A stretch of DNA of 64,000 bases from Devosia sp. Lineage in GTDB: Bacteria > Pseudomonadota > Alphaproteobacteria > Rhizobiales > Devosiaceae. Every line of letters begins with the position of its first letter. The stretch's first letter is position 1. Shown in pieces: positions 62,676 through 64,000 of the stretch. The notes below the pieces were generated by a model, which saw only the letters and a program-made list of their open reading frames with translations, ran no database searches and had not been told where the DNA came from. The stretch is from the NCBI RefSeq assembly GCF_017744655.1, contig NZ_JAGIAW010000014.1, forward strand, positions 124,001 to 188,000, in the 5' to 3' direction. The position numbers and the translations under genes were made by a program.

Positions 62676-63410
62676 TCAGACCCCGTCCAAAATCCGCTTG
62701 TGATCGAGATCGAGGCATGTGACGAGGGCGTTGCGTGCCTCTTCTCCTTTGCCGGTTTCGATGGCGAGAACGACTTTTTCCAGCCCCGCCACTGTGGCTT
62801 CGCAATAGGCCATGACCGTGTCGCTGCGCCGCGTCAGAGCGACGGCGAGCAACAGCTCTACGACGCCCACGACGGCGCGCAAAAGGGTGTTCTGCGAGCT
62901 TTCGGCGATAAGGCTGTGGACTTCCAAGCAAGCTAGGCCGAACTGTTCGAGGCTGTCGCCTGAGGTCGCGGCCTGATGCAGCCAGTATTTCATCAGGCGG
63001 ACATGTTCAGCCGTCCGATGACGCGCGGCACCTTCCACGGCGGGCAGTTCCAACGCGGCGCGGACTTCGAAGAGGTTTTCGTAAAAGCGCCGGTCCGGCG
63101 GGGCGTGAAAGTGCCAGGCGAGGACCTGAGAGTCGAAAAAGTTCCAGCGGCTTTTGTGGGAGACGCGGGTGCCCACCTTGGGGCGGGCTTCGACGAGACC
63201 CTTGGCTTCGAGCGTCTTCACCGCCTCGCGCAGCACTGTGCGGGAGACGCCATAGGTTTCCATCATGACGGCATCGCTGGCCAAAACGGAGCCGACCGGG
63301 AACTCACCGCTGACGATGGCCCGGCCGATTTCGTTGATCACGAAAGTATGGAAATTGCGCGCAGCGTGCCGGCCCGAAAGCGACCGGATAAGGCTGCCAG
63401 CTTCGATCAT
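62676..63410 (-). CDS. GntR family regulator, FadR subfamily
   Basis: 244-aa regulator. Winged helix about residues 20-90 (VLASDAVMMETYGVSRTVLR then VGTRVSHKSRW wing) and an FCD ligand domain about 105-235, with LACLEVHSLIAESSQN (about 165) carrying the His position. AAGG lies about 10 nt before ATG 63410. It follows a sugar permease gene by 12 nt and probably regulates that importer, most of which is outside the window. Confidence 0.9.
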   Translation of the reverse strand: MIEAGSLIRSLSGRHAARNFHTFVINEIGRAIVSGEFPVGSVLASDAVMMETYGVSRTVLREAVKTLEAKGLVEARPKVGTRVSHKSRWNFFDSQVLAWHFHAPPDRRFYENLFEVRAALELPAVEGAARHRTAEHVRLMKYWLHQAATSGDSLEQFGLACLEVHSLIAESSQNTLLRAVVGVVELLLAVALTRRSDTVMAYCEATVAGLEKVVLAIETGKGEEARNALVTCLDLDHKRILDGV

Positions 63411-63422
63411 GACGTCTTCGCC

Positions 63423-64000
63423 TTAGGCCTTCTGGGCTTTTTCTCCGGGTGCGGACGCAACGAATATCAGGCGCTGCAGCACGATGAACAGGAACAATAG
63501 AATGCCGATGACGATTTTCGTCCACCAGCTCGATAGCGTGCCATCGAAGATGATGTAGGTCTGCACGAGACCCAGCAGCATCACGCCGATGAAGGTGCCG
63601 AGGACGAAGCCATAGCCCCCTGTGAGGATTGTGCCGCCGATGACCACGGCACTGATGGCGTCAAGCTCGACGCCGACCGCGGCCAGCGGATAGCCGGCCG
63701 AGGTATAGAGGGAAAAGACGATTCCCGAAATGGCGGCGAGGACGGAAGAGAGCGTGTAGATGGCAACGGTCGTGCGCGCCACCGGCACGCCCATCAGCGA
63801 GGCCGAAACCGGATTGCCGCCGAGGGCATAGACATAGGAGCCGAATTTCGTGCGGTGCGCGATGAGCGCGCCGACGATGAAGATGGCGACCATGGTGAGC
63901 CCGATGAAACTCAGACGGCCGCCACCGGGGAGGCGAATGGTTAGGTCGGAAATCCAGGCATAGAATTCGTGATAGATGGGCACGGAATCGCGCGTGATGA
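63423..64000 (-). CDS. Sugar ABC transporter permease (YjfF/RbsC type), C-terminal part (cut by window edge)
   Basis: The minus strand is open from the right edge to the TAA at 63423, giving about 192 residues of an RbsC-like permease. Hallmarks are KFGSYVYALGGNPVSASLMG and ISAVVIGGTILTGGYGFVLG, the second being the typical end of the channel core, followed by two hydrophobic segments (LGTFIGVMLLGLVQTYIIF and IVIGILLFLFIVLQ). GTG 63983 is not the true start, since the frame continues to the edge. It resembles YjfF of galactofuranose-type importers. Confidence 0.88.
   Translation of the reverse strand, partial: ITRDSVPIYHEFYAWISDLTIRLPGGGRLSFIGLTMVAIFIVGALIAHRTKFGSYVYALGGNPVSASLMGVPVARTTVAIYTLSSVLAAISGIVFSLYTSAGYPLAAVGVELDAISAVVIGGTILTGGYGFVLGTFIGVMLLGLVQTYIIFDGTLSSWWTKIVIGILLFLFIVLQRLIFVASAPGEKAQKA

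Overview
The window reads as a GC-rich alphaproteobacterial chromosome or large replicon. My best guess is a Hyphomicrobiales member of the Devosia/Rhizobium type. The grounds are the density of sugar ABC transporters, an frc-type fructose importer, a TctCBA tricarboxylate-type importer, and local LacI, IclR, GntR, ROK and TetR regulators. This is inference from gene content; there is no rRNA or other marker gene. I found no tRNA, rRNA, CRISPR array, insertion sequence or phage gene.

Layout. 1-5696: a carbohydrate ABC importer with a ThuA-domain protein and a divergent Gfo/Idh/MocA oxidoreductase (cut by the window edge). 5761-7712: an MFS transporter and divergent TetR regulator sharing three 14-bp operator-like repeats. 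7709-11432 (minus): N-formylglutamate amidohydrolase-like protein, QEGLA/DUF1704 metallopeptidase-like protein and GshB-like ATP-grasp ligase. 11487-15450 (minus): LacI regulator, zinc dehydrogenase, sugar isomerase and epimerase. 15570-16982 (minus): a VOC protein and an aldo/keto reductase. 17175-22754: a second carbohydrate ABC importer with a VOC protein and a sugar isomerase. 22927-24564: an IclR regulator fused to an SMP-30-like propeller, convergent with a six-gene peptide-type importer operon (31727 to 24561, minus) that includes a permease-ATPase fusion, a DHDPS-like enzyme and an aldo/keto reductase. 31728-32769: about 1 kb with no convincing gene. 32770-35852 (minus): tctCBA, divergent from a DHDPS-like/dhaK/dhaL/IclR operon (36152-39663). 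39751-41973 (minus): SDR, GntR and RraA-like genes. 42301-45223 (minus): frcBCA, divergent from a ROK regulator (45412-46608). 46615-54991 (minus): a third peptide-type importer in permuted order with a glycosidase-like gene inside. 55372-59303: two paralogous LacI regulators bracketing two dehydrogenases. 59463-62396: DUF899, a small membrane protein, a TPR/winged-helix regulator and a small propeller. 62676-64000 (minus): a sugar permease (cut by the edge) followed by a FadR-type regulator.

How it fits together. Most of the window is modular carbohydrate and sugar-acid scavenging. Each module has a periplasmic binding protein, membrane permeases, ATPase(s), one or more enzymes that oxidise, isomerise or cleave the substrate, and usually a dedicated repressor with a readable operator next to it. 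Perfect GC-rich hairpins lacking U-tracts recur beside binding-protein genes and probably set their high mRNA level relative to the permeases.

The parts least explained by standard catabolism are the amidohydrolase/QEGLA/ATP-grasp trio (candidate peptide-like metabolite or protein-modification system), the IclR-propeller fusion, and the DUF899/TPR-wHTH/propeller cluster. Substrates of all the importers are unassigned; functional calls come from reading motifs, not from database searches.
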